A stretch of 64,000 bases of DNA from Cinnamomum chago (GCA_038049695.1 CP142459.1:69246001-69310000); one strand, 5' to 3'. Positions 47,301 through 62,300 are shown, numbered from the stretch's first letter. Notes: a model not told the origin generated them from the letters alone. Made by a program: numbers and translations.

Positions 47301-50300
47301 TAGGATCAATTTAATCTCTTCACACTCATTAACCCTCATGAATTAGCTCTAACCCAAATTTGTTAGTCATCTGACTTATTTATGCTATTCAATTAGTCAT
47401 GCAAATTCTGGCACCCATTCAAAGCAAATTCTTATCATTAGTTTTTTTTTTTGGCACCCATCCCACTTTATCAAACGGTTAGTATTGGACGACTTTGAAG
47501 CTTGAGAAATAGTGCCACTTTATCTGACGGCCAGTTTATTTTTTATTTATATATATAGTTATCAAAATCTTACGAGTCGTATCCCGAATCTTAAGGAAAA
47601 CGATTCGCATCTATGTTTGAATCCCGTTTACAAATGAATTTTAGGATTCAGGTGTGAATTCTACGATTCGATACTCGTTTCATCAAATCTTACGATTCAA
47701 GTGATTCGGCTAAGCGAGAATGGCTCCAGCCAAGTAGTTAATATTAATAATCTTTTACCTTTTTTCTTTCTTTATTCTCTCTTTTATCGCTTGTGTTTTA
47801 TAAAAGGTTATTTAGTAGTTAACGAAACCTCATAAGAATTTTTTGCGACTTTTATAAAGGTTTTAAAGATGAATAAAGAACATGCATTTAACTAAAGCAT
47901 TCGACTGTATGTATGGTGCTTGTCTGTATCTTCTTCTATTTTTAATCTATTTTGGTTTTTTTTCTTCATGAACACTTTCTTAACTTTAAGAGATATCCTA
48001 CTGTGTAAGATTGACGATTTGGATTTTATTTTATATTTATATTTTGATTTAAAGATAATAGAAAATACATATTGATACTTTAAACTTATTTAACTATTAA
48101 ATCAAAATAAGAAAAAAATATATGTTGATACTTTAAACTTTTTTAACTATTTACATATCATTTATTTCATATATATATATATTATATTACTATATGTTAT
48201 GATGTTCTTGATATGATTGTATGATAGACTTACTTAGTATATTTATACTACTAAAAGTGGATGGTTATGAATCATTACTTTTTAAAATTTTTAATTATTT
48301 TTCATTTTATTATAAAATAAAAAATCCTACAATTTGCGATATGATTTGCGATTCGATTCATGGGTATGAAAAATTCGCGATACGATTCCGATTTTGAAAA
48401 CTATGTATATATATACATATTTCTTTTGTGGATGAACATTTTATTAAGAACTTACTTGCTTGTAGGTAACACAACTCTGCTAGCATTTTGATTTAGCTTA
48501 TATACATTTGTGAAATGGTTAAATGTTTTTTATGTGTTCTTTTACAACTTTTGCATTTTTTTTATCTTTTAAAATTTTCATCTTTCTTTATCTTGGTCAT
48601 GTTAGGTACACTGATAGACGGAAAAGTGCAGTTGATCACTTTATGCAGGCTTTGTCAATAGATCCCTTTCTATGGGATGCTTACAAGGAACTTTGTATAC
48701 TAGGTTAGTAAAGTCATTATCAACTGCTCAATTTCCTTACCCATGAAGATTTGTACATATGGTTAAATTTTTTGTGTCATGTCATTTTCAAGAGCATTAA
48801 TAATTATGATGAAAGCTCTCTCAACTGTTGTATCTGTTAACCATTTCAATTAAAAAAAATGTAGTACTCGTTGAGACATGTGGGACTCTTTCAAGGTAAC
48901 TGGGCACCCTAATTGAGAAAAAAGCCTAATAAAGAAAAAAAGAGAGAGGGAAGGAGAAGAAAAAGAAAAAAAACAGAGAAAGTATAAGAATGAATTGTCT
49001 TCCTTAGGCACTAGGCGGCCACTCCTTTGTATTTCTTTAATAACTTTCCAATATTTCAAAAAAAAAAAAGTTATCACTACAAGAAACATTTTAACAGCAC
49101 TAGACCATTGAATATAATTAGTTGTATTCAATTGTCATTGTCAAGAGCATTAAGAACCATTTTATTCATTAGGCGTAACACATTTTTTCTGTCTGTACAG
49201 TCATCATTTTCATTGGTATTATTATTACTATTTTATCATTATATTTAGATCACTGATGACTATCTGTATTATCGGCTGATAGAATTATAAAATGTGATGA
49301 GTCAGCCATTATCTCAACTCTGCCAAGTAACAATTAGAGAACTTTCCCAACAAACTAGACAAAACACATACACCAACTGGTTACAGACCTAAAATAACCA
49401 TTTAATAAAAATGAAACTTTCCATGAACTTGACACATGCTGCAGCCCTCATTACCCTATGCAAACTACTAAACAACCCAAAGGTCTCGCAATTGATCTGT
49501 TGACAACCTTCAATGAAACAATTGATGTGAATTTCTAGAATCTGGACTTCTTCAAAACATACTTCCTTCTGTTTTGTTCCCAATCAGGTCTTGTTGATGT
49601 CAGAAGATTACTTGACCTTACTGCTATAGGGGCAAACGGCTTCTACTGTTTCACTAAACCTATGCAGGCCTGGAGTCTGGTGAGATGTGAAGGAAAGGAA
49701 GGACTAACGAATGGAAAGAGAAATAGAAGGAATGAAATGAGGGAAAGAAGGAAGCAAAAAGGGGGAAAGAAAATAAGGCAGGAGGTGAAGAGAAGAATCT
49801 TGGTTTCATGGTCAGGGAAACTGCTTTGATACCATCTCGGAAAATCTGTTTGGTTGTCAATACCAAACACTACTTGGATTCGGTTATTTATATCGATAGA
49901 AAAATCTTTGCACATGGACAAGAATGCCCTTGAGTGAAGACTGAAGAGCAAGCACCATGTAAAGAAAAATAACTAAAATAAATGGAAAATAGGGTCCATG
50001 AGAACACGTTATTCATTACTGTTGCATATCTCCAACACCTATTAAAAAACTAATTTGCATGGATTCTTATCATAGATGGTGGCTGCCTGGCCTCTCATTT
50101 TAGTCATCCTATGTATGGTTGAGATATTCCTCCATACTAACTTGTGTGTGCGCATGTGCATTTTTAAGTTGTGTGGGTGGGGGTAATTTCTGTTTATTGA
50201 TGACACTTAGGCATCGTTCATATATTTCACAAGTGTAGGTCTCAAAGCATATATATCTTCTTGTTTCAGGTGCAGCAGAAGAAGCAAATGTAATATTTGG

Positions 50301-53300
50301 GGAATCAACTGCTATTCGCCTTCAGCAGCAGAATCTGCATTCTGATATAAGTTCTCAAAAATTGCAAACCAGTATTGAAGACTTTACTATATCTTCTAAT
50401 AGGACCCTGGGCTCTGGTGCTGTGAGTCCTAGGCAACTGAAACATTTGCATGGGAACAACCATAGAGACATCCCATCTCATATTCATGGAGTTTTGGCAG
50501 GCGCTGTCATTCACCCAGCAAATTGTGCCTCTAATACATCACTATATAATACTCCTTCACCAATGCTGGTGCAGGTAAAATTCTTCGATAGATTGTTAAG
50601 ACCTGCACTTTTATTTTTGTTGAACAGTAATAAGGGCAGTATTGCTTCCATTGGCTTGTTAATTTCCTACTAAACCACGGTATTGTATGAAAGCTCCGTT
50701 TAAATTTTTTTTATGTTCTAACTTTTATTATTTTCAGTTGTCTGGTGTTGGCCCTCCACCTTTATATAGAGGTGCAGTGGGTGGTGAAGGCTCTCCCAAG
50801 TCAACTACCAATGCTGTGGCTCAAGCACCGCGGAGAAAGGTCATGGATGAAGGGAAACTGCGAAAGGTTGTAATTTTTATATTTCTTCTAGTTTTCCTTT
50901 TAGTTTATATCATTGTTATGTGTTGAGAGCATAAATGGTGACCGAGAGATTGCATGCTTTCACAAGAAATTGGTTTCATTTTGCATTTCATTTTAGCCCT
51001 TCAGTTTGAAATTTTCATTTGCCTGGTTCTTACATTTGGATGAAAAATTGAACTTTTTTTTTTTGATTGGTAATTACTGGAACAATCATATGACTGGTAA
51101 CTTAACATTTTTTTTTTTTTGCTAATAGGTCAGCTTACATTTTTTTTTTGGTGGGGAAATATTTCATGATTGTCACAGAGTGAGAATCTAATAAAACATG
51201 CTTCCTACTGAAATAATGGACTTGCTGAAAGAAATACTGGATTATTTTACTCATTGTGAACCAATAGTCTATGTTGATGCTATGTTTTTCCGTGCTAGCA
51301 TTTTTCCCCCCTTTTTGTTTGTACTCACTGAGAAAAGAAATTTTGTTTTACTAGGTTATAGTACTAATATGTCCTACCCCAGATAGATGGAATAATGTTG
51401 ATCGTTTCTGTCCTCGTCATTCCTGTCAAACATATGCTTCTGTGACCATGTTCATGTTTCCTTTGTCCATATTTAGAAAATTTGAAGCGTTTCGTTTGAC
51501 TTGAGGTGCTTTCCCACCTATGCAATTCCGGTTATTTAGTCAAGTTTTCTCACGATCTATTAAGACTTAAGAGTTCTTTCAATTTTTTTTTCCTTCTTGG
51601 TTTTTCGTAAACTTCCTATGGAATGGCCTTCTTTTTCGTAAACTTCCTATGGAATGGCCTTCTTTCCAGGCATTCTACTTTGTGCAGTTTCTATTTTTCC
51701 TTGTTTTGTAGGCACAAATTTGATCGAGAACCGTAATCCTTTTCCCTTTCACTGAGTCTTGAGTTCAGTACTTGGTTTCCATCTTATTGTCTATTGGTTG
51801 GACTTGAGTGCAGAGCCTCCGTTCATCTTATGCTCGTGCTGCTAACTCTCAGGTGCATGCTCGTGTCTCATTTGCACTTTGAGGATATCCTCATCTATAT
51901 CATTGATTTTCAACTCTTGAGTCTTCTTGCCTAGTGAGTTGTTCTTGAGACTCTTATGTTCTTGTGTCAGCACCCTTGTTTTGAGATAGAAAAGCTGCTG
52001 CCTATATGCTTAGCAGATTGCACTGTAAATATGATGCCATTGGTGTTTTATCGATTTCATATAAATTAGACGTCACTGTTCTGCTTATTTTATGAATTTT
52101 CATTGTTTGAATGTTCCTCTTGCAGGTTTCAGGGAGACTATTTTCTGATTCAGGGCCTCGCCGAAGTACCAGGTTAGCAGTAGAAGTGGCAGCCAATGCA
52201 AATTCAAATGTCTCTCAAATAGGAGGAAATGGGAGCAATCATTCTTCTTCAAAATTTCTTGGAGGATTCTCTTCATCGTCTAAAATTAACTCTACAACAA
52301 TTCGTTCGATGATGGGTCGTAAGGGACAATCCTGGGCTTCTGAAAGTTTAGATGAAGGTTATCTTTATTTTTTCTCATGGGTTCATAAGAAAATGCCCAC
52401 TTTATTTATCCCAATATATCTTGTATATTTGAAAATGATGCCGTATTTCTGTTGATAGAATCTATTTTAATGCATTTAGTTTGATTTAGGCTGCACTCAA
52501 ACAGAATGCAACTACCATGAGAAAGAGGGTTGAAACAAACCAAAATACAGCCTCAATGTTCTCAATCCATGAATTACAGCAGCCTGCAAGCTTAGAAGGA
52601 AATTCAGGCTGCTGGATCCAACATGAAACTTCTTAAACATGGAAAATATCCAAACAGAAGCACACTGAAATGATAGAGGTGAATCAGACAGAGAAATAGG
52701 CTTGCACAAGGCATAAAATTTAGGAAAGTGTGAGCAGTAATGCTGGTCGACTGGTCTATAGCCCCAGAACCATCTTGGCTGTTGATCTGACATTAAACAT
52801 TAATGAAATGTTTCTGTTACAGCCATACAATGTACAACCAAATGTAAAATGACTGCAACTTCCCTGACTTTAAGTTGCTTCTTATTCAGATGACATGAAA
52901 GCAGTGCAATACACAAAATGAACTTGAGATATAGCATAACTCTACCATAGCCTGGACGTCTAGCCTATATGGCTGTGACATATAGCCATACCCCATAGGT
53001 CTTGCCATTGCCCATGTTGGCTTAGGGATGGGTCTTCTCATAAAAAAACCACCACCCTTGACCCTAGGGTGCTGATGTCAGCTCCCAAATTGGTTAAAAC
53101 TGCCGAAAAACTCAGGAAGCCTTCTCCTTCTTTGCTCTGTAAAAAGTATTCTTCAACTTGTGCTCTGGTACAACTACAAGTTAAAATTCAAACGGCAAGC
53201 TTATTATTGATTTTTTTTGGAGATACTGAAATCTAGAAAATACAGAATAAAAAAAAAAAATTTGGAGAAGTGAAAAAAAGAGTGAGAAAAGAGGAAACTG

Positions 53301-56300
53301 TTGGGACAAAAAAAAAAAAGAAGAAGATATTTTCAGTATTGAATAAAGCCCACTGTACCTTCTAGTGTTTACAAATAAGTCCCTGAAGTCTTAAAATTAC
53401 TAAAAATTCTTGTAAACTTCACGACACTCCCTGCTTTCCCTGGGGCTCGAATTTGTGCTCTCCTGTCCCCTAAGGGGGGATTTGATGTGCCTAACCAGCT
53501 GAGTTCTAGAGTTCTGGTAGTTTTGAACTAGATGTGGATGGCGTTGGATTAATGGTACTTTACTATTTAAAAACATTACATAACTTCAAATGGTAACATG
53601 AGAGCCCATGGCACTGTGGAAGGTAAGTGCAGCTTGAGGTTGGGTTCAAGTCATGTTATCAATCACAAAAGGAAAAAATGTCTCAGATAGTTTATTATTA
53701 CTGTTATTTTTGCGTTGCCAAAAATAGATTTGTCCCTTTTCTTAATTATTTTTTCTAATTATAACCGTTTGTTAGGCTGATTGGAGGATTATTTTAGGAT
53801 CTCATCTCTCTTTGATCTCGTGTTAGGGAGGCAGCCTGAGGCTTCTGATGACTCTCGTTGTGACAATACAACTTCGTCTTCTGTATTGGCATCAATTGAT
53901 GAGAGCTTGCTTGAAGGAGAGAGAACAAATATGCAGAAGAGTAGCATTTCGACTCACGCTTCTAAAGTTGGCGGTGGTGCTCTGGAGCTCTTGGGTCTCT
54001 TGCGGATTCTTGGAGAAGGCTATAGGCTTTCTTGCATGTATAGGTGCCAGGTATACAAGTGTGATTGTTGGAAAGAAATTAAGAAAGTTAAATCTTTTTT
54101 TTTTCTATTGATATATTCCATGTTGAACTAATTATTTTGAGTTGCACAGGATGCATTGGAAGTTTATCTTAAGCTTCCACATGAACACTACAATACAGGA
54201 TGGGTTCTTTCCCAGGTGATTTAGTTTCTTTTTATCCTTTTTGTCATGGAATTTTTGGTGCTATCTGTGGTGATGATTTAGATGGTCATTCAATTTATTT
54301 ATTTATTATTAGTTTTTTTTTTCAAAATATTAACAATTCTCATTAATTCAACCAACATTAATAATAACAAAGATAAAGCTCAGTACCATTCGACCCAACA
54401 TCTCAACTAATCAACATTAGAAATTCCCCAAAACTCTATTTTAACTTTTTAACTGTAACCAATAAATTACTTAAGAGGCCCAGTGGGATCCCATTGATGA
54501 GTTGGCTCAAGCCTACTTGGTTCAATTGGACCAGGTTAATGGGCTAGATTTTATACTTAGTCGAAGGAGAGTCCAAAGCTGAAGGGACCCGGCCATGTCT
54601 TCTGTAGACCTGCTAGACCCGACCCTAGACAGATTCGCCACTCTTTATACTCAGCTTGGCCTATGCTTGGTCCAGTTGGGCCCTTCATGGCCCGGCTGGG
54701 TTCACATGATCCTCACTGGCCATGCATGGGCCGCTAGGCTCACCAAGCGCTACCCTAGAAACGTACTAGGCCCATGCACCACGCTGCCTACCAGGCTCTA
54801 AAGATGTCCTACAATATCTTTCGAGCCTAGTAGGACTATTACCAAGTTGGCCTACATTTATCACTCCCAACCTAGCCCTTCTAGCTGTAGAGATAAACAA
54901 AAAAACTGAGGAGAACTGAAGAATCTAGTCCTGTGGATTGTCCTATTAATTCAGGATCCTAGTCATTCATCCAATCATTCATGTACCGGAATTATCATTT
55001 TAAATAGATACAGAAAGATGGATTCTACCAAATCCTAGGAGATAATTACCATATATGATTGGATTCATCATCTCCATGATTGTATCCATAATTACAGCCA
55101 AGATCAGCATTGATTTAGGTATTCAGCCCCCATAAATTGAGCGCAGTTGACACAACAGTATGGTAAGACTTTATTCTTTGCATTTCATTCTTCCATCAAG
55201 CTATCATCCCTTCCACTTTATCAATTTGATTCTGAAAAGGTTGTACAATATCTTTCAAGCCAAACTGTCCATAATCCATATAATGGCTGCCATTGAGCAA
55301 TTCTGTAACATAGCTCCTTGGTTGGAAGGAAACCCATACTTCTATTTTCAGAAAGCTGTCTCACTAAAATGACAGACTACTTTATGAAACTTGTCTAAAA
55401 ATATTCCCAAATTTGGTTGTTGGAAAAACAATGTGTACCCAAAATTACTCTCAGATTGCTGGATAATATGGGAAACCATAACCCAATTGATTCGAAACCC
55501 AAAATTCCAACCCTAACCCAATCAGATACAAGCAGATAAATGAAGACTACTCACTCAAATCACTGAATAATCCACTGATCTTCAATCCTGAGGAGAGGTG
55601 CTCAATCCATTGGCGAAGAGTGCAAATGAAACTTTGATATAGAACCGCAGAAAAAAAATGGATAAAAGAATCATTAAATCCTATGAAAACCTAAGAACAA
55701 TCTCATCTGTCCATCATCAACTAATTTTATTGTAACTTAAATGGTTCTACATAAAACGGAATAAAGAAAAACTTGAGGAAAAAAGGTTCCAAAACCCAAA
55801 ATCGACTGTGGGCAGGTTGTTCATACCTCTTTGGTTGTATTGGACTGTGGGGCCATGGTGGCCACCATCTGGACAAGTAGCCCATTTCATTAAACACTAC
55901 ACTGATGGTGACCAGACTGGTTTAAGTTTTGCATGGGTTTGGGGCTTTGGGCCCATTTACGACCATTTGAATGAGGCTCAAATAACAGTCTAGTACTATA
56001 TTTGCCGGAATTTCTGTGAGATTTCCATGATTGCAGAAAAAATCCTGTTGCCTTTCTTTCTATTAAACCAGTCTCTGACAATAAGGTTTCAGAATTAATT
56101 GGGGATTGATATGGAGCCCATTTGATCTTTAGATACTGTTAGAAGTGTGTCTGGGTCCTGCAGGCCTGATCACAATAATCCAAAAGCTTGGATGTGTGAT
56201 CTATCACTCAGATTTCTCGATTAATGTCAGAGGATGCTGATTGATCCGCATCAGTTGGTTGACAAGCTTTATGTTGCTTATATACTGATTTCTATTTAGT

Positions 56301-59300
56301 TTAGCATATTTACAAAGAAACACCCAGATGTTTGCTGTATTTACAAACCAGTCTGTAATTACAGAAAAATTGTAAGACAGTCCCTTAATGATTCTAACAT
56401 TTTTGTTTCGTTGATCTTATAGACTCATGGATCTAATTCTATAAATTAGCATTTATGCATTCCTATCATTTGACACTAAAATGTTCGTAATTATTGCTTT
56501 CAGGTTGGAAAGGCACATTTTGAGCTGGTTGATTATTATGAGGCTGACCGTGCCTTTAGTTTGGCCCGCCGTGCATCTCCTTATACTCTAGAGGGAATGG
56601 ATATATACTCTACAGTTCTTTATGTAAGTTCTTTCTGCTTATTTATTATTATTTTTGAATGACTAAGTTCTTTCTGTTTATGCGCATGTCGTATTATATC
56701 TTTGTACTTAATTGTTATGATCGTCTTGGAAGGTGCCAGAGATACAATTACGGATGCCTTTTCTTCTCATCTTCTCTTTAGACTATTAGATGAAAAAGTA
56801 AACATGCTATTTATGGGGCTTGCCTTCTTCAGATTTGTTTAAAATTTTAATCTCTGAGAAAAAAATATTTATGTGCATAATTTTTTTAGTTTATTTTGAA
56901 ATTGGTTTGTTGAAAGTTAAAAATGCTTGCTTTTAATGAAAACTTACCTTTACAAAAAAAGTAAGTTAAATTTTTTTAATGAAAGACTGACAGAAGATTT
57001 TGAACCTTTAAGATGTTAAGCCTTTCCTCCTAGTGGTGGCATTCAGGTTGAAATTCAACACACTCGTTCTTAAAAAGATTGGAAATTGAGAAGATAAAAC
57101 TGGAAAACTAAAATTGAAGAAAATACATATTTAAATGTTAGAGAAAGAGAGAGAAGACTAACAAGAGAGGAGATTGGGGTTTTAGAATTTAGAAAGTATG
57201 GGGGTAGAATTCTGTTATAAAAAAAAAGGAGCAGAATTCAGGAGAATGAACAATGTGGAATGACCGCCAGGAAGCAGATTCATGGCTTTATATTGTCACT
57301 ATACTGCTGTGTTACAATATTGCTTCCAATCTTGTATATCATGAATGTACAAATCATATTAAGGTAGATTTTCATTTCAATAAAGAAAAGGTGACGAAGA
57401 AAGAAATTCAGTTGGAGCACTCGTGTACAGAAAATCACATTGCAGATTTTCTCACAAAGGCGGTGACCAATCAGCGGTTGTGTGATGTTTCTTCCAAGCT
57501 TGGGAAAGAGAGGCGTAAGAAGAGAAAAAGAGAAAAGGGGGTAGGGGTGTTAAGATACAAAAGAGTCTCTCTCTCTCTCTCCATCTAGAAGTTTAGGGAC
57601 TAGTTTGAAGATATATAATATACAAGGGGTTTTTTTTTTCATAAATACTGAAAATTTATTTAGTATAACTATATCATTATGGTCGCCCAACCTGTTGGAA
57701 TACCATGTTTCTCCTTTTCCTAAACCCTTCTCCTATTTCTTATAAAATCCTGTTATTTTCTCTTTTTCCTCTTTTCCTCTTTCTCATTCACTTTAATTTG
57801 CATTTTCTTTGATTTCAAAATTCCAACTCATGCTAGCTTTGTCTACTAAAACTATGGTTTTAAAAATCAGCCAAATCAAAGTTGACTCAAACTAATAATA
57901 AATGATTATTTTCAATAAATCACAATATGAGCACTTGTTTTATCCACCAAGATATTGAGTTTTGATTTGTTTGTCTCATCTTCCTCATCATAGTCTTCAT
58001 CATCTTAGGGGTAGTTTGTTTCCAATACATATTGGTTACACATCGTCACATTTGTTTTCGTTCATTTACACATGTGGTGTGAAAGTGCTATGTAACCAAA
58101 CCAAACCAAACCAAACCAAGCTTTTTCCCACTAGGTGGGGTCGGCAATATGGATTTGATGACGCCAATCAAATCTGTTTAGGGCCATGTCCTCCGTTAGA
58201 TCCATGTAGGCAATGTCATGTTTAATAGTTTCTTTCCAACTTCTCTTGGGTCTCCCTCTCCCTCTCCTACTCTAGGCAATCTCTATGATTTCACACCTTT
58301 TAACAGGTGCCTCCGTTGGGCACCTTCTTACATGGCCGAACCATTTCAGTCGATTTTCTCTCATTTTTTCTTTAATCGGTGCTATTCTTACTTTGCCCAT
58401 AATCTCCTTATTCCTAATCCTATCTCTCCTTGTGATCCCGCACATCCATCTTAGCATTCTCATCTCCGCAACTTCCATCTTCTTAACATGATTATGCTTT
58501 ACTGCCCAACACTCTGATCCATATAACAACGTTGGACGTACCGCCACCTTATAATACTTTCCTTTAACCTTGAGGGGGACTTTTTGATCACATAAGACCC
58601 CCGAAGCACTCCTCCATTTGGTCCATCCGACCTGAATCCTGTGACTTCCATCAGTATCAATCTCTCCATCCTGTTGCACCATTAGATCCAAGGTACCTAA
58701 AGTTTTCTTTCTCTACAATCTTTTGTGTGCCCAAACTTACTTCTAAATTACCAGGTGTCCTATTTTGACTAAACTTGCATTCCATATATTCCGTCTTGCA
58801 TCGACTTAGCCTAAACCCTTTTGTCTCTAACGTTTTCCGCCACAATTCTAGCTTAGCATTCACTCATTCTCTCGTCTCATCCACTAAAACAATGTCATCT
58901 GCAAATAGCATACACCACGGCAACTCATCCTGAATATGTCTTGTAATCTCATCCATAACTAGGGCAAACAAGTACGGGCTTAACGCTGAGCCTTGGTGTA
59001 GACCAATCGTGATAGGAAACTCTTTAGTCTCTCCGCCAGTCGTTCTTATAGATGTCATGGCTCTATTATACATATATTTTATCGCCTCGATATATACGAC
59101 ACGCACTCTTTTCTTTTCCAGTACTCCATAGAATCTCCCTAGGAACTCGGTCATAGGCCTTCTCCAAGTCAATGAACACCATATGTAAATCTCTTTGACA
59201 TTCTCTATACTGTTCCATTAACCTTCTCAGGAGAAAGATAGCCTCCATGGTTGATCTCCCAGGCATGAAATCAAATTGATTCTCTGAAATGTTTGTTGTT

Positions 59301-62300
59301 CTTCTTAGTCTTCTCTCAATAACTCTCCTATAATTTCATTGTATGGCTCATCAATTTAATCCCGCGGTAGTTCGCACAGTTCTGAATATCTCCTTTGTTC
59401 TTGTATATGGGTATAAGAATACTTTTCCTCCACGCATCAGGCATCTTCTTGCTCTTTAGCACTACATTAAAAAGCTTTGTCAACCAACTTATGCCATCCT
59501 CCCCCAAGCACCTCCAAACCTCAATAGGGATACCATCTGGCCCAACCGCTTTCCTATTCTTCATCATTTTCAATACTTCTTTAACTTCTTCCCTACTTAT
59601 TCTCCCATAGAACATATGATTCGATTCTTCCCTAGAAATGGTAAGTTGCCCCAATTGTATGTCACTGCTACTGCTATCGTTAAATAACTTGTAGAAGTAG
59701 CTCTTCCAATCTATGATGCACGGATACTTCAAAATGGGCAACGTATCGTGTCGTATCGTATTCGATACTTCGCTTTTTACATGTAAAACCCGTGTCCCTG
59801 CCATGTCTATGGCGTGTCTCTGCCGTATCCGTGCCGTATCTGGGCATCATAGCTTCCAATGCTCCTTTATCTCCTCATCCTTTATTAATACCTTTTCATC
59901 CTCATCCTTAATGCATTTAACTTGGTTTAAGTCCTTGGTCCGCCTATCTCTGACCTTGGCAAGCTTGAATATTTCTCTTTCGCCTTCCTTAGTGTCGAGT
60001 CGCCTATATAGCTCCTCAAAAGCCTTTGCCTTTGCCTCACTAACTGCCTTTTTGGTTTCTCTTTTTGCTTCTTTATACCTCTCCAAGTTCGCTTCATTTC
60101 GATCCTTTTGCCAAGTTTTAAAGCACTCTCTTTTAACTCTTATCTTGTCTTGGACGGCCTCGCTCCACCACCATGCCTCTTTCTGTGCCGGAGCACTCCC
60201 TTTGGATTCTCCTAAGACTTCTTTCCCTACCCTCCTAATACACTCTGCTACCTTATCCCACATATTATTTGCACTCTCATTTACCGCCCAAACGTCTTCC
60301 TCTAGTACTCTTTCCCTTAATGCTAGTTGCTTATCACCTTTCAAGTTCCACCATTTAGTCCTTGAGCATCTATACTTCTTTTTTTTAGTCTACCTTTGTA
60401 GCTGCACATCTATGATCAACAACCTATGTTGGGAAGTCAAGCTCTCCCCCGGTATAACCTTGCAATCTTTACAAGCTAAGCGGTCTCTTTTCTTAGTTAA
60501 GAAGAAGTCAATCTGTGTCCTTGAGGAGCCACTCTTATAAGTCACTAAATGTTCCTCTCTTCCTAAAAAAGGTGTTAGTTACCATGAGATCATAAGCCAC
60601 TGAAAACTCCAAAATATCATTCCCTTCTTCTACCGTATCCATGTCCCCTGTGTACTCCTATATATCCATCTACGTCGCATCCTACATGACCGTTCAAATC
60701 TCCTCCTATGAAGACCATCTCGCCTTGGGGTATCTCTAGTAGCACTCCTTCCAAGTCTTCCCAAAACTTCTCCTTATGTCCATCTCCTAAGCCCACCTGG
60801 GGGGCATAAGCACTAATTACATTCACTATCTCTTCTCCTAACACTAACTTAATTGCAATAATCCTATCTCCACATCGCTTTACACTAACTATATCTTCCT
60901 TTTAAGTCCTTGCTTACCACTATGCCGACCCCATTCCTCGATCTATTAAGTCCCGTATACCATAACTTATACCCAGTCCTCTCAATCTCTTTAGCTTTCT
61001 GTCGCACCCACCTTGTCTCTTGCAAGCAAGCAATTGCGATTCGTCTCCTTTCCATTGTATCCACCACTTCCATAAGTTTCCCAGTTAGGCTCCCAATGTT
61101 CCAAATACCTAATCTCAGCCTTCTATTTTGGACTAGCTTCCTTACCCCCCACACTCGTCCCAAGTGTGAGGACCCTTGCCTATTTAGCACTGCACCCGGG
61201 CGCCGATGCAACGTTCCTTGCTCACTTATCACTGTACTCGGACCATACAGCGCGTCGCTAAGTAGGGGATGCCCCCACGAAATTTCATTAGAAATCCATA
61301 AAGAAATCCGACTGAGTATTGTGCTGGCTGTCGGCTATCTAACGCACAACCCTCCTCCTTTGTCCGGGCTTGGGACTGGCTATGTGAAAATGCTATGTAA
61401 ATAGGTGAAAATGGTGTGAAAAGGTCCTTTACACACCAAAATCTTCACTCTTGAATAGGTGTAAAAATCACTTTCACACCTCCCAAAAAAGCACTAGAAC
61501 TGTCTCTTACACGGTGACTGCATTCTTGTGGCCCCATCAACCACCTTTATTTTTTCTTTTTTCTCATTCCTATGGGCCTCATATTTGTAATCCAAACTCC
61601 AAAGACCTTGAGCTAGTGAACCCCCAAGGACTTAAATCTCCATAGAGTCTGACTAATTTGTGAAAAAGTTCTTACATATAGATCTAAATTTTTTGTACTT
61701 TTGTGGGACCATAACTAATGATTTGAACTGTTCGATATTCTTGTGTGAACAGTAAATATCAGTATGTGTAGTTTTATATCTTAATTCTTCATGGATTTTG
61801 AGAAATTAGTGAAGTCCAAAAAAACCAAATTTATCTAAAACTGTTGGATGTACTCATTTACTCGTGCAAATGGTGATTTTGACAAATATGGTAATGTGTT
61901 TCACATATGTCCATACGTAAAACCCATTTTCCTATCACGTGTAAAAGGCAAATGGCCCCTTAGCCTTTTCTCATCAGGTCGGAAATGCTATAACTTTGTC
62001 CCTCTGAAGAAATTTAGTATCCCATCACATTGGCAGTGCTTTTACCTTTTTCCTATCCGAAGGAATTTAGTATGCTTAATATTTTTTGAAGATGGCTGAT
62101 GCAAGTTACTACAGTGCATGCTGCACCATATGATGAACCATTATGTCTGCCGCTTCTGGTTTTACCTGTGGTAAAGCATGTTGCATTTTGTTGTTTCTGA
62201 TTGTATTTTAATGCAAGAGCCATGCATACAGCATTTGAAGGAAGAGATGAAGTTGAGCTACCTGGCCCAAGAGTTGATTGCAACAGATCGGTTATCTCCT

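Noticed and set aside
46861-47839. microRNA precursor
   Set aside because: The arms are hundreds of bases long, poorly paired in detail and built from transposon ends. This is not a miRNA-like stem.
53441-53515. tRNA gene
   Set aside because: A- and B-box words are present but no acceptor, D or T stems can be drawn, so it is SINE-like.
58218-58454. Several + strand frames between 57962 and 61404
   Set aside because: They are antisense shadows of the minus-strand RTE LINE.
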